A DNA stretch of 64,000 nucleotides from V1-33 sp964523105 (GTDB lineage Bacteria; Verrucomicrobiota; Verrucomicrobiia; Verrucomicrobiales; V1-33), in the NCBI GenBank assembly GCA_964523105.1, contig CAZFZN010000007.1:124001-188000 (forward strand). The letters are read 5' to 3'. Made by a program: the position numbers and the translations under genes. Each line of letters begins with the position of its first letter. The stretch's first letter is position 1. The notes below the pieces were generated by a model. That model had not been told where the DNA came from. It saw nothing but the letters and a program-made list of their open reading frames with translations, and did no database searches. Of the stretch, positions 43,104-53,054 are shown one piece after another.

Positions 43104-44468
43104 TCAGGGCTTCTTTTCCAGCTGCTCCGCGCAGGCTTTTTTCCAGTCCTCGCCGAGTTCCTCCACGGTCTTGCCGGTCCACTCCTTCCAGAGGCCGGGT
43201 GAGTAGCGGCCTTCACGGCAGGCGGTGTTGAGGTTGCGGATGATTTCTTTGGGATGCGCGCCGTTGACCCAGTTGAGGAAATTGGCGGACACGCGGTAGC
43301 TGTCGTCGAACTTGACGCGCCCGATGTTGCGGGCGGTGATCTCCGCGCCCTTCGACTCCGGTTCGTAAAGAAACCAGCGGATGTAGTCGGGAATGCCTTC
43401 GACGATCCAGCCGGGGTTGCGCACGGGCCGGCGATTTGTCAGGCGCGCGCGTCCGTAGGCCTGCACGACGTGGACCAGTTCATGCACCACGGCACCGCGG
43501 GCCTCGCGCTCCAACTCGCGGCGGAACCACGGGGCATTGAGGCTCACCTGATTCCCCGCGGCATAGGCCGGCACGCCGCGCATGTCGTCCTTGAACTGCA
43601 GCATCACCTCCGCCGGCGCCGTATAGCCGTCGGAAGGCAGCAGGGCGACGATTTTCGGATACCACTCATGCACCACGGGTATGAGCTTCTTTTCCGCCCA
43701 TTCCGTGAGGTCGGGAGCCACGGTGGTGTCCACCACGAATTTGTATTTGTTGTCAGGCGAGGGATACGTTTTAAGAACTTTCTCCCGCGGCGGCGCGGTT
43801 TTGATCCTCTCCAGAGCCGGCCCGGCGGCGTCCACGACATCGATTTCGCTGAAGAAGGTCTGCCCGAAGACATCGCGGTCGCTCGCCGGCTGGATGTCGA
43901 AAAGCAGATGCCGAAAACCGCCGAGGGCACCCTGCGCGGCGGCGATGCTCACGGCGTGCTGGCCGCCGCCCTTTTCCCGCGTGTCCACATTCGCGAGCCG
44001 CTTCCAGCCGCACGCTGCGGGATCCGTGCCGGCTCCGGGCGCGGGCTGAAAATCCTTCGCGGTGCCGTCCGCGGTGTAGAGATGATAGACCTGCGGCCCG
44101 CGCACCCCGGGATGCCATGAGTACGTGACCACCGACTGCACGCTGACGACGCGGCCGAGGTCCACGGCGATGCGGCCGCTTTTGGTGCCGCCGGCGAAGA
44201 AGAAATTTGCCGCAGGCTCGTCCGCACCGGCGGGAACTTTGCCGTCGTGCAACACATCGAGGCTCCCGCCATTCCGGTCGCGCGCTCCGTCCACGAGAGT
44301 GAAGACCGCGTCTTTGGCGGCGTCGTTGAGGGCGGGCGCGGCGACTGGATCGAGGTTGAAGCCTGCTCCGCCGGCGCTGTGGCGGGCGGTGACGACCGGT
44401 GCGGTTTCGCCGCGGGCGGCGGGAACAGCCGGGACAAGACAAAAGAGGAGGAGGAGTCGTGAGTGCAT
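43104..44468 (-). CDS. Secreted BSP-family (plant basic secretory protein-like) metallopeptidase
   Basis: A 454-residue exported protein with a signal peptide (LLLLFCLVPAVPAARG). The N-terminal ~200 residues form a discoidin-like domain (GRIAVDLGRVVSVQSVVTYS). The C-terminal half matches the BSP family, with the zinc motif VVHELVHVVQAYG (His329, Glu330, His333) and GWIVEGIPDYIRWFL, the conserved EGIADYVR-type segment. BSP proteins occur in plants, fungi and environmental bacteria and are predicted peptidases. The extra discoidin domain suggests substrate or wall binding. It is convergent with the small gene at 42903 and divergent from the cytochrome gene. Confidence 0.85.
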   Translation of the reverse strand: MHSRLLLLFCLVPAVPAARGETAPVVTARHSAGGAGFNLDPVAAPALNDAAKDAVFTLVDGARDRNGGSLDVLHDGKVPAGADEPAANFFFAGGTKSGRIAVDLGRVVSVQSVVTYSWHPGVRGPQVYHLYTADGTAKDFQPAPGAGTDPAACGWKRLANVDTREKGGGQHAVSIAAAQGALGGFRHLLFDIQPASDRDVFGQTFFSEIDVVDAAGPALERIKTAPPREKVLKTYPSPDNKYKFVVDTTVAPDLTEWAEKKLIPVVHEWYPKIVALLPSDGYTAPAEVMLQFKDDMRGVPAYAAGNQVSLNAPWFRRELEREARGAVVHELVHVVQAYGRARLTNRRPVRNPGWIVEGIPDYIRWFLYEPESKGAEITARNIGRVKFDDSYRVSANFLNWVNGAHPKEIIRNLNTACREGRYSPGLWKEWTGKTVEELGEDWKKACAEQLEKKP

Positions 44469-44636
44469 GGCGGAGCGCCGGCTGTTACTGCCATCGCACC
44501 GCGGTGTCCAATCCGCAGTCGGGCAGGGATGCGTTCCCTCCGGGCATGGCAGCGGCTGTGGAAGCGCACCCCGGAGTCGCGCACTTTTTCAGGTTTTCCT
44601 GCAAGGCCCGGGCGGGCGGTGCGGATAGCGCTGCCG

Positions 44637-45164
44637 ATGAATACAGACCGCTTCTTTCAAATCCTCGCGCTCACCGGTGTCGTCTTTGGCATCACCGGTC
44701 TCACCCGGGCTCTCAGGGACAGTGGAGATAAAATCGAAGGCGCCATCAGCGCCGGGGAAGTCAGTGTCGCGCGCGGACGGCACCTCATCCGCATCAGCGG
44801 CTGCAATGACTGCCACACTCCCGGCTACATGGAGAAGGGCGAACAGGTGCCCGAGAGTGAGTGGCTCACGGGATCGTCGCTCGGCTGGCGCGGACCTTGG
44901 GGCACGAGCTATCCCTCGAATCTCCGCCGCCAGCTCGCGGCATGGCACGATGCCGGAAAGTGGATCGCAATGGTGCGCACGCGGCACGGTCTGCCGCCCA
45001 TGCCATGGGCGGGGCTGCACGCCATGACCGACGATGAGCTGCGGTCCATTCACGCCTACGTCCGCAGCCTGCCGGTGGCGGGCGAAGCAGTGCCGCCGCC
45101 CGTGCCGCCGGACCAGGAACCGAAGACACCCTGGCTCAATCTGACGCCGGTCCTGCCGCTGTGA
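44637..45164 (+). CDS. Membrane-anchored monoheme cytochrome c
   Basis: A 175-residue protein with an N-terminal hydrophobic anchor (FFQILALTGVVFGITGL) and one heme c site CNDCH in RISGCNDCHTPGYMEKG. An axial Met is likely in the LPPMPW segment. It should reside in the periplasm as an electron carrier or as a subunit of an oxidoreductase. The ATG at 44637 was chosen because it immediately precedes the anchor; upstream codons lack homology. It is probably co-transcribed with the cupin gene 35 bases downstream. Confidence 0.85.
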   Translation: MNTDRFFQILALTGVVFGITGLTRALRDSGDKIEGAISAGEVSVARGRHLIRISGCNDCHTPGYMEKGEQVPESEWLTGSSLGWRGPWGTSYPSNLRRQLAAWHDAGKWIAMVRTRHGLPPMPWAGLHAMTDDELRSIHAYVRSLPVAGEAVPPPVPPDQEPKTPWLNLTPVLPL

Positions 45165-45199
45165 CCCGCTCCCAACCCAACTCTGAAAAAACTGAAATC

Positions 45200-45640
45200 A
45201 TGAACATCCATCCGCCACTGCTCCGCCAGCCGCGCCGTCCCGAACCCCTGCACCTCATGGGCGGCGAAGTCATTCCCTGCTTCACCGGCGAGGAAAACGA
45301 CGGCCGCGCTTTTGCCGCCATGAATCTGTATCCGCCAGGCTGCGGCGTCCCGCTGCACACTCACACGCTCGAGGACGAGATTTTCCACGTCGCCGAAGGA
45401 TCGCTGGAGGTGACGCTGGGCGAGCAAACCCTGACACTTCGAGCCGGCGACTCCGCCTTCCTCCCGAGGGACGTGCCGCACGCATGGCGGGTGGCGGGCG
45501 ACAAGGCGGCGCGCTTCCTTCTGGTGGTGACACCGGCGGGCATGGAAAGCATGTTTCGTGAAGTCGCGGCGCTCGGCGAGGCGGCGACGCCGCAGCGGGT
45601 GGCGGGCATTTGCGACCGCTACGGCATCGCCTTTGCCTGA
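45200..45640 (+). CDS. Cupin-domain protein
   Basis: A 146-residue single-domain cupin. The metal motif is split in the usual way: PLHTHTLEDEIFHVAEGSLE (two His, one Glu) and the later DVPHAWRV His. The length and the PRDVPHAW segment resemble small quercetin-dioxygenase-like cupins; the substrate cannot be inferred. The start ATG at 45200 has no strong ribosome site. A GTG at 45161 overlapping the cytochrome stop is an alternative that would add 13 polar residues. Confidence 0.85.
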   Translation: MNIHPPLLRQPRRPEPLHLMGGEVIPCFTGEENDGRAFAAMNLYPPGCGVPLHTHTLEDEIFHVAEGSLEVTLGEQTLTLRAGDSAFLPRDVPHAWRVAGDKAARFLLVVTPAGMESMFREVAALGEAATPQRVAGICDRYGIAFA

Positions 45641-45691
45641 GGTGCTTCAGAATCGATTGCCGGACTGCCGCGAACCACTATTCCCTGCGGC

Positions 45692-46378
45692 ATGCCAACC
45701 GCGCTGCGCCGCACGCTCTTCGATCTGCTCGATCCGCGCCTGACATGGACTCTGGGCAGGGCCGTGCTGCTGAGCGTCGCCGCCTTTGGTGCGGTGTGGG
45801 CGCTGGCATGGTGGCTCATCATGCGGTCTCCATGGACAGAAACCGCGTGGCTGGATCACACGCTGCACGCGCTGGGAGGGCTGGGAGTCATGGCGGTATC
45901 GCTGCTGCTCTTTCCCTCCGTATTCGTCGTGCTGCAGTCGCTTTTCCTCGACGGCCTCGCTGACAAAATCGAGGCGCGCCACTACCCGGAATTGGGTTCC
46001 GCGCGGGGCACCTCATTCCGCGACGGGCTTTTCATGGCCATCCGGGTGATGGTGCTGTTGATCTTTGTGAATCTGCTGATGCTGCCGGTGTATGTGCTGG
46101 GTTCCGTTTTTTTCGGTGCGGGCATGGCGCTGTATTACGCCGTGAACGGCTGGCTCACCGGCCGGGAATATTTCGCCCAGGTGGCGCTGCGGCGCATGAC
46201 GCGGGCCGAAGTGAAGCGACTCGCCGCACGCCATCGCCTGACGATTTGGATGACCGGCACGCTGATTGCGCTGCTGGGCACCGTGCCTTTGGTGAATCTT
46301 GCCGCCCCGGTGATCGGCTGCGCCATGATGGTACATGTCGCACGCAGCCTGCAAAACGGCCACGGGGGCCGGACATAA
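45692..46378 (+). CDS. EI24/CysZ-like integral membrane protein
   Basis: A 228-residue protein with about four to five membrane helices (LLSVAAFGAVWALAWWLI, GVMAVSLLLFPSVFVVLQSL, IRVMVLLIFVNLLMLPVYVL, WMTGTLIALLGTVPLVNLAA). The motifs NGWLTGREYF and TVPLVNLAAPVIGCAMMVH are typical of the EI24 domain. CysZ relatives import sulfate, but this subgroup is mostly uncharacterised and no cysteine-synthesis genes are nearby. It stands 51 bases after the cupin gene. Confidence 0.85.
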   Translation: MPTALRRTLFDLLDPRLTWTLGRAVLLSVAAFGAVWALAWWLIMRSPWTETAWLDHTLHALGGLGVMAVSLLLFPSVFVVLQSLFLDGLADKIEARHYPELGSARGTSFRDGLFMAIRVMVLLIFVNLLMLPVYVLGSVFFGAGMALYYAVNGWLTGREYFAQVALRRMTRAEVKRLAARHRLTIWMTGTLIALLGTVPLVNLAAPVIGCAMMVHVARSLQNGHGGRT

Positions 46379-46487
46379 TGGTCATGCTGCCGGCCTCACC
46401 CGGAGAAAAACCTGGATGCCATTGCGGAAGATGCGTGAGCACCGCGTTTTTTCTCGCCATCCACCGCCCGGATTTGCTAAGGAGAAG

Positions 46488-46522
46488 GAAATGTCTCCGC
46501 CGGGTTCTGGCGGGGACATTTC
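46488..46522 (+). promoter_or_regulatory. Strong hairpin in the leader of the giant CotH gene
   Basis: A 14-base stem (46488-46501 paired with 46509-46522, one G-U) with a seven-base loop ends 12 bases before the ATG of the giant gene. It lacks a following T-run, so it is a poor terminator for the upstream gene. It would cover the ribosome-loading region if present in the mRNA. The remaining leader 46379-46487 shows nothing else clear. Confidence 0.45.
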
Positions 46523-46534
46523 CCTTATGCACCC

Positions 46535-49500
46535 ATGAACTTACCGTCCTCGCATTCCCGCAATCCATCCCGGCTCCTCTCACTCCACCTCCTGATGCTC
46601 TGCTGCCTCCCGGCTCATGCCGGATTGCAGGGTTACTGGAGATTCAACAACAACGGCGCCGGCGGCATCGACTACAGCGACCTGTCAGGCAACGGACGCC
46701 ATGCCGCGGGAGCCGCCGGGACGCAGGCGCCCGTGCTTTCCAGTGATGTCCCGCTGCCGCTCGCCGGACCGAATGCGGGATCGCTGGACCTGCGCAACCG
46801 GACCACGCCCAGCACCGGCACCAACTGTTATGCCTCTGTGCCCGGATCCGGCCCGTGGTTCAATTTCACCGGCCCGGCGACCGTTTCCTGCTGGGTCAAG
46901 GGCTGGCCCGCTGACAGCTGGGTGCCGTTTGTCGCCAAGAACGGGGAGCCCAACGGCTGGCAGGTCCGCCGCAACGGCGCCACCAATGAAGTGGACTGGA
47001 CCACCCGCGGCACCGCCACCGGTTTCACCTCCGGCAATGGCGACTTCAGCACGGCCACTGTCATCACCAACGCGGGCATCACCTCTCCCGGCCTGCGCAA
47101 TACGTTCTGGCATCACTTCGTCACCACGTGGGACGGCACGAACAAAAGAATTTACCTTAACGGCCAGCTCGTTTCCCAGCAAACCAACATCGGCGCGGTG
47201 ATTCAAACTTCGCCCAGCCTGCTGGTCTTCGGCGCGCGGGACAACGGCGGCATCGGCGGCTACTCCCGCATCCAGCTCGATGACGTGGCCATTTGGGACG
47301 AGGCCCTGAGTCAGGAGAAAATCGCGGACCTCTTTTCCGGCACGGACCCGCGCTATCTTCACAGTGTGGCGACGCCGTGGAATCTCGGCGAACCCTGGGG
47401 CAAGCCCGGCAAGTGGGGCGTCAAAGAGGCCAAAACCCCCAACGCCGCATGGCAGATCAACAATTTGAACACCGCCTGCGACGTGCTCATGAACAGCGCG
47501 GGCAGCACCAGTCAGGCGTTTTCGGTGATCGATTTCAAAGACCCGAACGCCGCCGGCGGCGGTTCGGCGACCGCGGCCACCTATCTGACCAACACCGCGG
47601 CGGATGACAACGATTTCGCCATGATCGCCACCTGCTGCATCCGGGTGCCCAGCGCGGGAGACTACACCTTCGCATTCAACGGCGATGACGGCTTTCTCGC
47701 CGCCATCCTCGGAGGCAGCTGGACCGGCATCGGCACTCAGAACGGCACCGCCACCTTCAGCGGTGAAATCCTCGACAACATGGTGCCCACCGGCGACTCC
47801 AACACCTACGCGGTCGCATCTCTGGCAGCGGGTGATTACAACTTCCGCTACATCTGGTACGAGCGTGCCGGCGGCGCCTTCAACCGCATCCGCATTTCCG
47901 CCGGAAACAAGGCCGGCGATGACGGCACCTTCAAGCTGCTGGGCGATCCCACAGGTCCCGTGACCCTGGTGGACCAGGCCCCGATGATTCACAGCTTTGC
48001 CTCCAGCGCCTACCTGGTGACCACGGTCCCGTCACTCACGCCTCCGAACATCACGTTGAGCTGGGACACGAAATATGCCGCCGCGCTGAGCATTTCCCCC
48101 ACTCCGCCCGGCAATCCCGCCCTCACCCCTGGCATCAACTCGATCACCTTCCCGTCGCCGGTCGCCACCACCACCTACACGCTCACCGCGACGACCGGCG
48201 CCCAGGTGCGCACGGCGGACCTCACCGTTTTTGTGGACCAGCCGCCGCAGATCAACAGCTTCACCCTAACCGACGACACGCTCACTCCGGGCGCCCCCCT
48301 GACGCTGAACTGGAACGTGATCGGCGCCGCTTCCCTGACCATCGACCAGGGCATCGGCAACGTCACGCCCGCCGGCACCGGCTCACTCAACACCACCGCG
48401 CCCGTCACCAATACGACCTACACCCTGACGGCCACCAACGCCTTCGGCAGCGTGCAGTCTCAGGTCACGGTGAGTATCGGCCCGCCGCCGGTGATCGATT
48501 CCTTCACCGTCAGCGATTCGCAGGTGGAGCCGGATCAGCAGGTCACTCTCAACTACGGCACCACCAACGCCACGACCGTCACGCTGTCCCCGAACAACAG
48601 CGGAACCGCCACGCCGCCAGGGACGGGTTCGGTAAACGAACGCGTCTATGCCACCACCACGTTCACCCTCACGGCCTCGAGCGTCTTCGGTGTCGCCACC
48701 AGTCAGAGAACCGTGACGACAGCCAGCTACCTCGGCACCACCCCCGCGAACTGGACCCTCACGCTTTATAAGTCGGCCTCGACGCAAATCACGACGCTCG
48801 CCCTCGCACAGCAGCTCATTGACGGCACCGTCGCGCGGGGACCGGTGACCGTGAACGCCGTGGCCACGCCCACCCCGATCACGATCACCGGTCAACCGGT
48901 GGTGAATCTCACGGACAATCCCGCGAGCGGCGATGGCGCCATGTCCGGCGGCACCTGGCCGACGGCGAACTGGGGCACCGCGGCCATCGAGGACTTCGTG
49001 GTGCGTGCGACCGCCGTGCTAAACGTCGGCTCGCCGGGCGAATTCGTTTTCAACATCAACAACGACGACGGCGGGCGCCTGCGGATCGATTTCAACAACG
49101 ACGGGGACTTCGACGACGCGGGGGAAGCCGTCATCATCGATGACGTGCTCAGCGGGCCGCACACTGTGAGCACGCCGGTGGAGTTCGACGCCGCGGGGTC
49201 ATTCCCAATCGAGTACATTTACTTCGAACGCAGCGGCGGCGCCGAGGGCGAGGTTTTCGTCACCAACGCCTCCCTGCAAAACTCACTGCTCACCAGCTCC
49301 GGGGCGCCGCCGGCCATTGTTTTCGGCGACCTGCGCATCAACGAGTTTCTCGCCCTGAACCAGTTCGGGCTGCGCGACGGCTATGGAAACCGCGAGGACT
49401 GGATCGAAATCTACAACGGCACCGGCGCCCCGCGCAGCCTTGCAGGTTATTACCTGACAGACAACGCGACCGTGCTCAACAAGTGGGCCTTCCCGCTCAC

Positions 49501-52500
49501 CCCCGCGGCCCACACGATTCCCGACGGCGGCTATCTCGTCGTCTTCGCCTCCGGCAAAAACACCACGCTGGCTGGACCGGAATATCACACGAACTTCCAA
49601 ATCGCCGCCGCCGGCGAGTATCTTGCCCTGACAAAAGACGACGGCATGGGCGGCTACACCGTGGTGCATGAATTCGCGCCCGCCTTCCCGCCGCAGCGGG
49701 CCGACTTCTCCTACGGCGAATACGACACCGAGCACTACACCGGATTCTTCGTCAGTCCCACGCCCGGCGGGCGCAACTACGGCGGCTACGATTTCGTCGT
49801 GCTCGGGGAAACTCACGTCAGCCTGACACAGGGAGGCAATCCCGTCACCACCCGCCGCGGATTCTTCAGCGCGCCCGTCGAGGCCGCCATCACCGCGGAC
49901 GATCCCCTCGCGACCATCCGCTATACCCGCGATGGCTCGACCCCGACGTTCACCAATGGCATCGATTACACCGGTCCGGTCGTCATCACCAGCACGACGG
50001 TGCTGCGCAGCGCGGCCCTGCGCGCCGGTGCGAAGAGCAGCCCGGTGGACACGCATTCGCTCTTCTTTGTGGACGATGTCATCACGCAGAACTCCGCGCT
50101 CGCCGTATCCAAAGGCTGGCCCGCCGCGCCGGTCAACGGTCAGCTGTTCGACTACGACATGTCCGCCAGCGTGGTCTCTCCAAATCAGACCGCAGTGAAA
50201 AACGCCCTGCTCGCCATTCCGACCATTTCCATCGTCACCGACATGACGAACCTGACCAATCCCGCCAGCGGGATCTATGTGAATCCCGGGCAGCGCGGGC
50301 GCATCTGGGAGCGTCCCTGCTCCATCGAACTGCTCAACGAGGACGGGCAGCTGGGCGGGCAGTTCCAGATCGATGCCGGCCTGCGCATCCGCGGCGGCTT
50401 CTCGCGCTCCACGGACAACCCGAAGCACGCGTGGCACTTCTACTTCCGCAACGAATACGACGGCGACCTGCTCTATCCGATTTTCGGCGAGGAGGGCGCG
50501 TCCGACTTCGAGCAGCTCGATCTGCAGTGCCCGCAAAACTACTCGTGGAGCTTCTCCCCGCAGAACAACTCCTACACTTACACCGCGCCCGGCGGTGCCG
50601 CGACCACGCTGCGCCTGCGCTACAACACATTCGTCCGGGAGCCGGTGTCGCGCGATCTCTTCGGTCAGATGGGACAGCCCTACCCGCGCACCCGCCACTA
50701 TCATTGTTATGTGAACGGTCATTACTGGGGCATCTACATGTCGCAGGAGCGCCCCGAAGCCTCCTTCGGCCAGACCTACCTCGGCGGCGACAAGGACAAC
50801 TACGACACCATCAAGTCCGCCGGCAACGCCGCCGGTTATAATACCGAGGCGACCGACGGAACATTCGCCCAGGGCACCAGCGCCGCGCCGGGCAGTGCGT
50901 GGGCCAGACTGTGGTGGCGCACCAACGACATGCGCACGCTCGCCGGTCAGACCGAGGCCACGCGCCGCGCCATCTACTTCGAGCTGATGGGGCTCGACCC
51001 GAACGGCGTTCCCTACAACGACCCCGTCAATCACCCGGTGGTGCTCGATGCGGACAACCTCATCGATTACATGCTGGTGACGTGGTACTGCGGCAGTTTC
51101 GACGCCCCGCTCTCCACCTTCCTCAACAGCGCCTCCAACAACTGGTTTTCCCTCCGCGACCAGCTCGGCACCCGCGGCTTCGTCAATTTCCCGCACGACT
51201 TCGAGCATGGCATGGGAACCGATCTGCAAACCGGCAACGAGCGCAGTCTCGACCGCACCGGCCCGTGGGGCGGCAGCGGCACGAACTACAAGGGCCAGAC
51301 GATGTACAACCAGATCACCACCTACACCAAGAGCAACCCGGAGTACTTCCACGAGAACCTCGCGTCCTGTCTGGAATATCGCGTGCGCTTCCATGACCGC
51401 GCGCACCGTCAGCTTACGCGTCCCGGGGCTCCTCTGAGCGTCGCGAATGTCAACGCCACGATCGATGCCCGTGCCGCAGTGGTTCGCACGGCCATTCTCG
51501 CCGAGAGCGCCCGCTGGGGTGACGCCAAGGGTGTCGGCTCCATCGACTTCATGCCGTCGGCATGGGACGAGAGCATCACGCAGCTCAAGGGCTGGGTCAG
51601 TCAGGGCAGCAATGCCGAGTATCTCGCCAGCATTCCCACGCAGGCGAATCCCTCCGGCACACCCGGCCTCGGACGCACCCTCCGTCTCGTGGCGCAGCTC
51701 CGCGCCTATCAGGACAAGGTCAACCTGTCCGATGCCTCCAACACCGCGCTGCCGCTCTACTCCACTCTCGATGCGCCCGCCTTCTCCAGCTACGGCGGCG
51801 TCGTGCCGTCCGGTACTGCGCTCACCATCACCAATCCCAACGCCGGCACCACGCTCTACTGGTCGCTCGACGGCACCGACCCGCGCCTCATTGGCGGCGG
51901 CATCAATCCCTCGGCTTCCGTGCAGACCGGGGCCAGCCCTGCCAATGTCAGCCTGACCACCACGGGCCGCGTTGTCGCACGGGGCTACAGCGCAGGAAAC
52001 TGGAGCGCGCTGCAGTTCGCCGATTTCATCGTGGGCACGCCGGCCTCCGCCGACTCGCTGGTGATCACGGAGATCAATTACAACCCGCTGATCGGTGCGC
52101 CGGGCACGCCCACGGCCGGCGATGTGCAGAGTTTCGAGTTCGTGGAACTGCAGAACATCAGCGCCGGACCGGTGGACCTGACCAGTGTCAGCTTCGTCAA
52201 CGGTCTTACCTACACCTTTCCCACCGGCCGCATTCTGGACGCGGGTGAGCGGATCGTCGTCGCGCGCGACCCAGCCGCTTTTGCCAGCCGCTATCCGGAT
52301 GCAGGCTATCCCGGCCTTTCCGGAAAAACCGTGGGCCCGTGGACCGGCGGACTCGACAATGGGGGCGAGCGGCTTGTGCTCACCGGCGTGGACGGCAGCG
52401 ATGCGGACACCGATCCTGACATCATTGCCGACTTCCGCTATGAGGACGATCCGCCGTGGCCCGTCGCGGCCGACGGCAACGGACGGACACTCTGGTTCAC

Positions 52501-52987
52501 CTGCTCCGGCCCCGCAGCGGCCGACAAGAACCTCGCATCCAACTGGCACGCGCACTCGCTCCTGCACGGCAATCCCGGCGGTCTCGACTGCGGCTACGAA
52601 CTGTGGGCGCAGACCAACGGCGGCAGCGCGGACGGACTGGGAGACGACGACGACGACGGCCTCCAGGACCTCGTGGAGTACATGCTCGGCGGCAGTAATT
52701 CCGCGAGCGACGCCGCGAAGGCCCCGGCGGCCCTCGTGCAGGAAGTGACCGTCGGCATGAATCCTCCGGAACTCTATGCGACCATGACCTTCACCCGCGC
52801 GCCGTTCACGACCGATGTCGGGGTCATCGCCGAAACCGCTACGGCTCTCAGCGGATGGAGTGCGGATGCTGAACTTGTCAGGGAGACGGTGCATCCGGAC
52901 GGCAGCGTCACCTTCGTGTTCCGTGCGCCGGTGCCGTTTGCCGCGGACGTGCGGCGTCAGTTCCGCGTGCGCGTTCTCAGGAACTGA
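46535..52987 (+). CDS. Giant exported CotH/lamin-tail/LamG surface protein
   Basis: A complete 2150-residue relative of the truncated protein at the window start. A signal peptide (LLSLHLLMLCCLPAHA) is followed by a LamG domain (about 30-270, LQGYWRFNNNGAGG), a PA14-like domain (275-475, YTFAFNGDDGFLAAILGG), three Ig-like domains (485-730) and a second PA14-like domain (735-920, FNINNDDGGRLRIDFN). Next come a lamin-tail domain (LRINEFLALNQFG), a chitobiase C-terminal-like domain (ATIRYTRDGSTPTF), a CotH domain (about 1230-1600, AGLRIRGGFSRSTDNP, PHDFEHGMG), another chitobiase-like repeat, a second lamin-tail domain, a DDDDDGLQDLVEYMLGG loop and the shared terminal module. An extracellular adhesive role is inferred. 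A terminator follows. Confidence 0.88.
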   Translation: MNLPSSHSRNPSRLLSLHLLMLCCLPAHAGLQGYWRFNNNGAGGIDYSDLSGNGRHAAGAAGTQAPVLSSDVPLPLAGPNAGSLDLRNRTTPSTGTNCYASVPGSGPWFNFTGPATVSCWVKGWPADSWVPFVAKNGEPNGWQVRRNGATNEVDWTTRGTATGFTSGNGDFSTATVITNAGITSPGLRNTFWHHFVTTWDGTNKRIYLNGQLVSQQTNIGAVIQTSPSLLVFGARDNGGIGGYSRIQLDDVAIWDEALSQEKIADLFSGTDPRYLHSVATPWNLGEPWGKPGKWGVKEAKTPNAAWQINNLNTACDVLMNSAGSTSQAFSVIDFKDPNAAGGGSATAATYLTNTAADDNDFAMIATCCIRVPSAGDYTFAFNGDDGFLAAILGGSWTGIGTQNGTATFSGEILDNMVPTGDSNTYAVASLAAGDYNFRYIWYERAGGAFNRIRISAGNKAGDDGTFKLLGDPTGPVTLVDQAPMIHSFASSAYLVTTVPSLTPPNITLSWDTKYAAALSISPTPPGNPALTPGINSITFPSPVATTTYTLTATTGAQVRTADLTVFVDQPPQINSFTLTDDTLTPGAPLTLNWNVIGAASLTIDQGIGNVTPAGTGSLNTTAPVTNTTYTLTATNAFGSVQSQVTVSIGPPPVIDSFTVSDSQVEPDQQVTLNYGTTNATTVTLSPNNSGTATPPGTGSVNERVYATTTFTLTASSVFGVATSQRTVTTASYLGTTPANWTLTLYKSASTQITTLALAQQLIDGTVARGPVTVNAVATPTPITITGQPVVNLTDNPASGDGAMSGGTWPTANWGTAAIEDFVVRATAVLNVGSPGEFVFNINNDDGGRLRIDFNNDGDFDDAGEAVIIDDVLSGPHTVSTPVEFDAAGSFPIEYIYFERSGGAEGEVFVTNASLQNSLLTSSGAPPAIVFGDLRINEFLALNQFGLRDGYGNREDWIEIYNGTGAPRSLAGYYLTDNATVLNKWAFPLTPAAHTIPDGGYLVVFASGKNTTLAGPEYHTNFQIAAAGEYLALTKDDGMGGYTVVHEFAPAFPPQRADFSYGEYDTEHYTGFFVSPTPGGRNYGGYDFVVLGETHVSLTQGGNPVTTRRGFFSAPVEAAITADDPLATIRYTRDGSTPTFTNGIDYTGPVVITSTTVLRSAALRAGAKSSPVDTHSLFFVDDVITQNSALAVSKGWPAAPVNGQLFDYDMSASVVSPNQTAVKNALLAIPTISIVTDMTNLTNPASGIYVNPGQRGRIWERPCSIELLNEDGQLGGQFQIDAGLRIRGGFSRSTDNPKHAWHFYFRNEYDGDLLYPIFGEEGASDFEQLDLQCPQNYSWSFSPQNNSYTYTAPGGAATTLRLRYNTFVREPVSRDLFGQMGQPYPRTRHYHCYVNGHYWGIYMSQERPEASFGQTYLGGDKDNYDTIKSAGNAAGYNTEATDGTFAQGTSAAPGSAWARLWWRTNDMRTLAGQTEATRRAIYFELMGLDPNGVPYNDPVNHPVVLDADNLIDYMLVTWYCGSFDAPLSTFLNSASNNWFSLRDQLGTRGFVNFPHDFEHGMGTDLQTGNERSLDRTGPWGGSGTNYKGQTMYNQITTYTKSNPEYFHENLASCLEYRVRFHDRAHRQLTRPGAPLSVANVNATIDARAAVVRTAILAESARWGDAKGVGSIDFMPSAWDESITQLKGWVSQGSNAEYLASIPTQANPSGTPGLGRTLRLVAQLRAYQDKVNLSDASNTALPLYSTLDAPAFSSYGGVVPSGTALTITNPNAGTTLYWSLDGTDPRLIGGGINPSASVQTGASPANVSLTTTGRVVARGYSAGNWSALQFADFIVGTPASADSLVITEINYNPLIGAPGTPTAGDVQSFEFVELQNISAGPVDLTSVSFVNGLTYTFPTGRILDAGERIVVARDPAAFASRYPDAGYPGLSGKTVGPWTGGLDNGGERLVLTGVDGSDADTDPDIIADFRYEDDPPWPVAADGNGRTLWFTCSGPAAADKNLASNWHAHSLLHGNPGGLDCGYELWAQTNGGSADGLGDDDDDGLQDLVEYMLGGSNSASDAAKAPAALVQEVTVGMNPPELYATMTFTRAPFTTDVGVIAETATALSGWSADAELVRETVHPDGSVTFVFRAPVPFAADVRRQFRVRVLRN

Positions 52988-53005
52988 TCCCGGCAGCCAT
53001 CCATG

Positions 53006-53040
53006 AACGCCCTCACCGTGGCGCGCGGTGAAGGCGTTTT
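53006..53040. terminator. Terminator after the giant CotH gene
   Basis: A 13-base inverted repeat (53006-53018 with 53026-53038, one G-U) is followed by TTTT. It lies between convergent genes and could serve the plus strand gene directly. Confidence 0.75.
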
Positions 53041-53054
53041 GCTGTCGGGCAAAA

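Noticed and set aside
49283..52894. 1203-codon open frame antisense to the second giant gene
   Set aside because: Same artefact; low-complexity GRR/AGE-rich translation with no start context or homology, opposite a well-supported gene.
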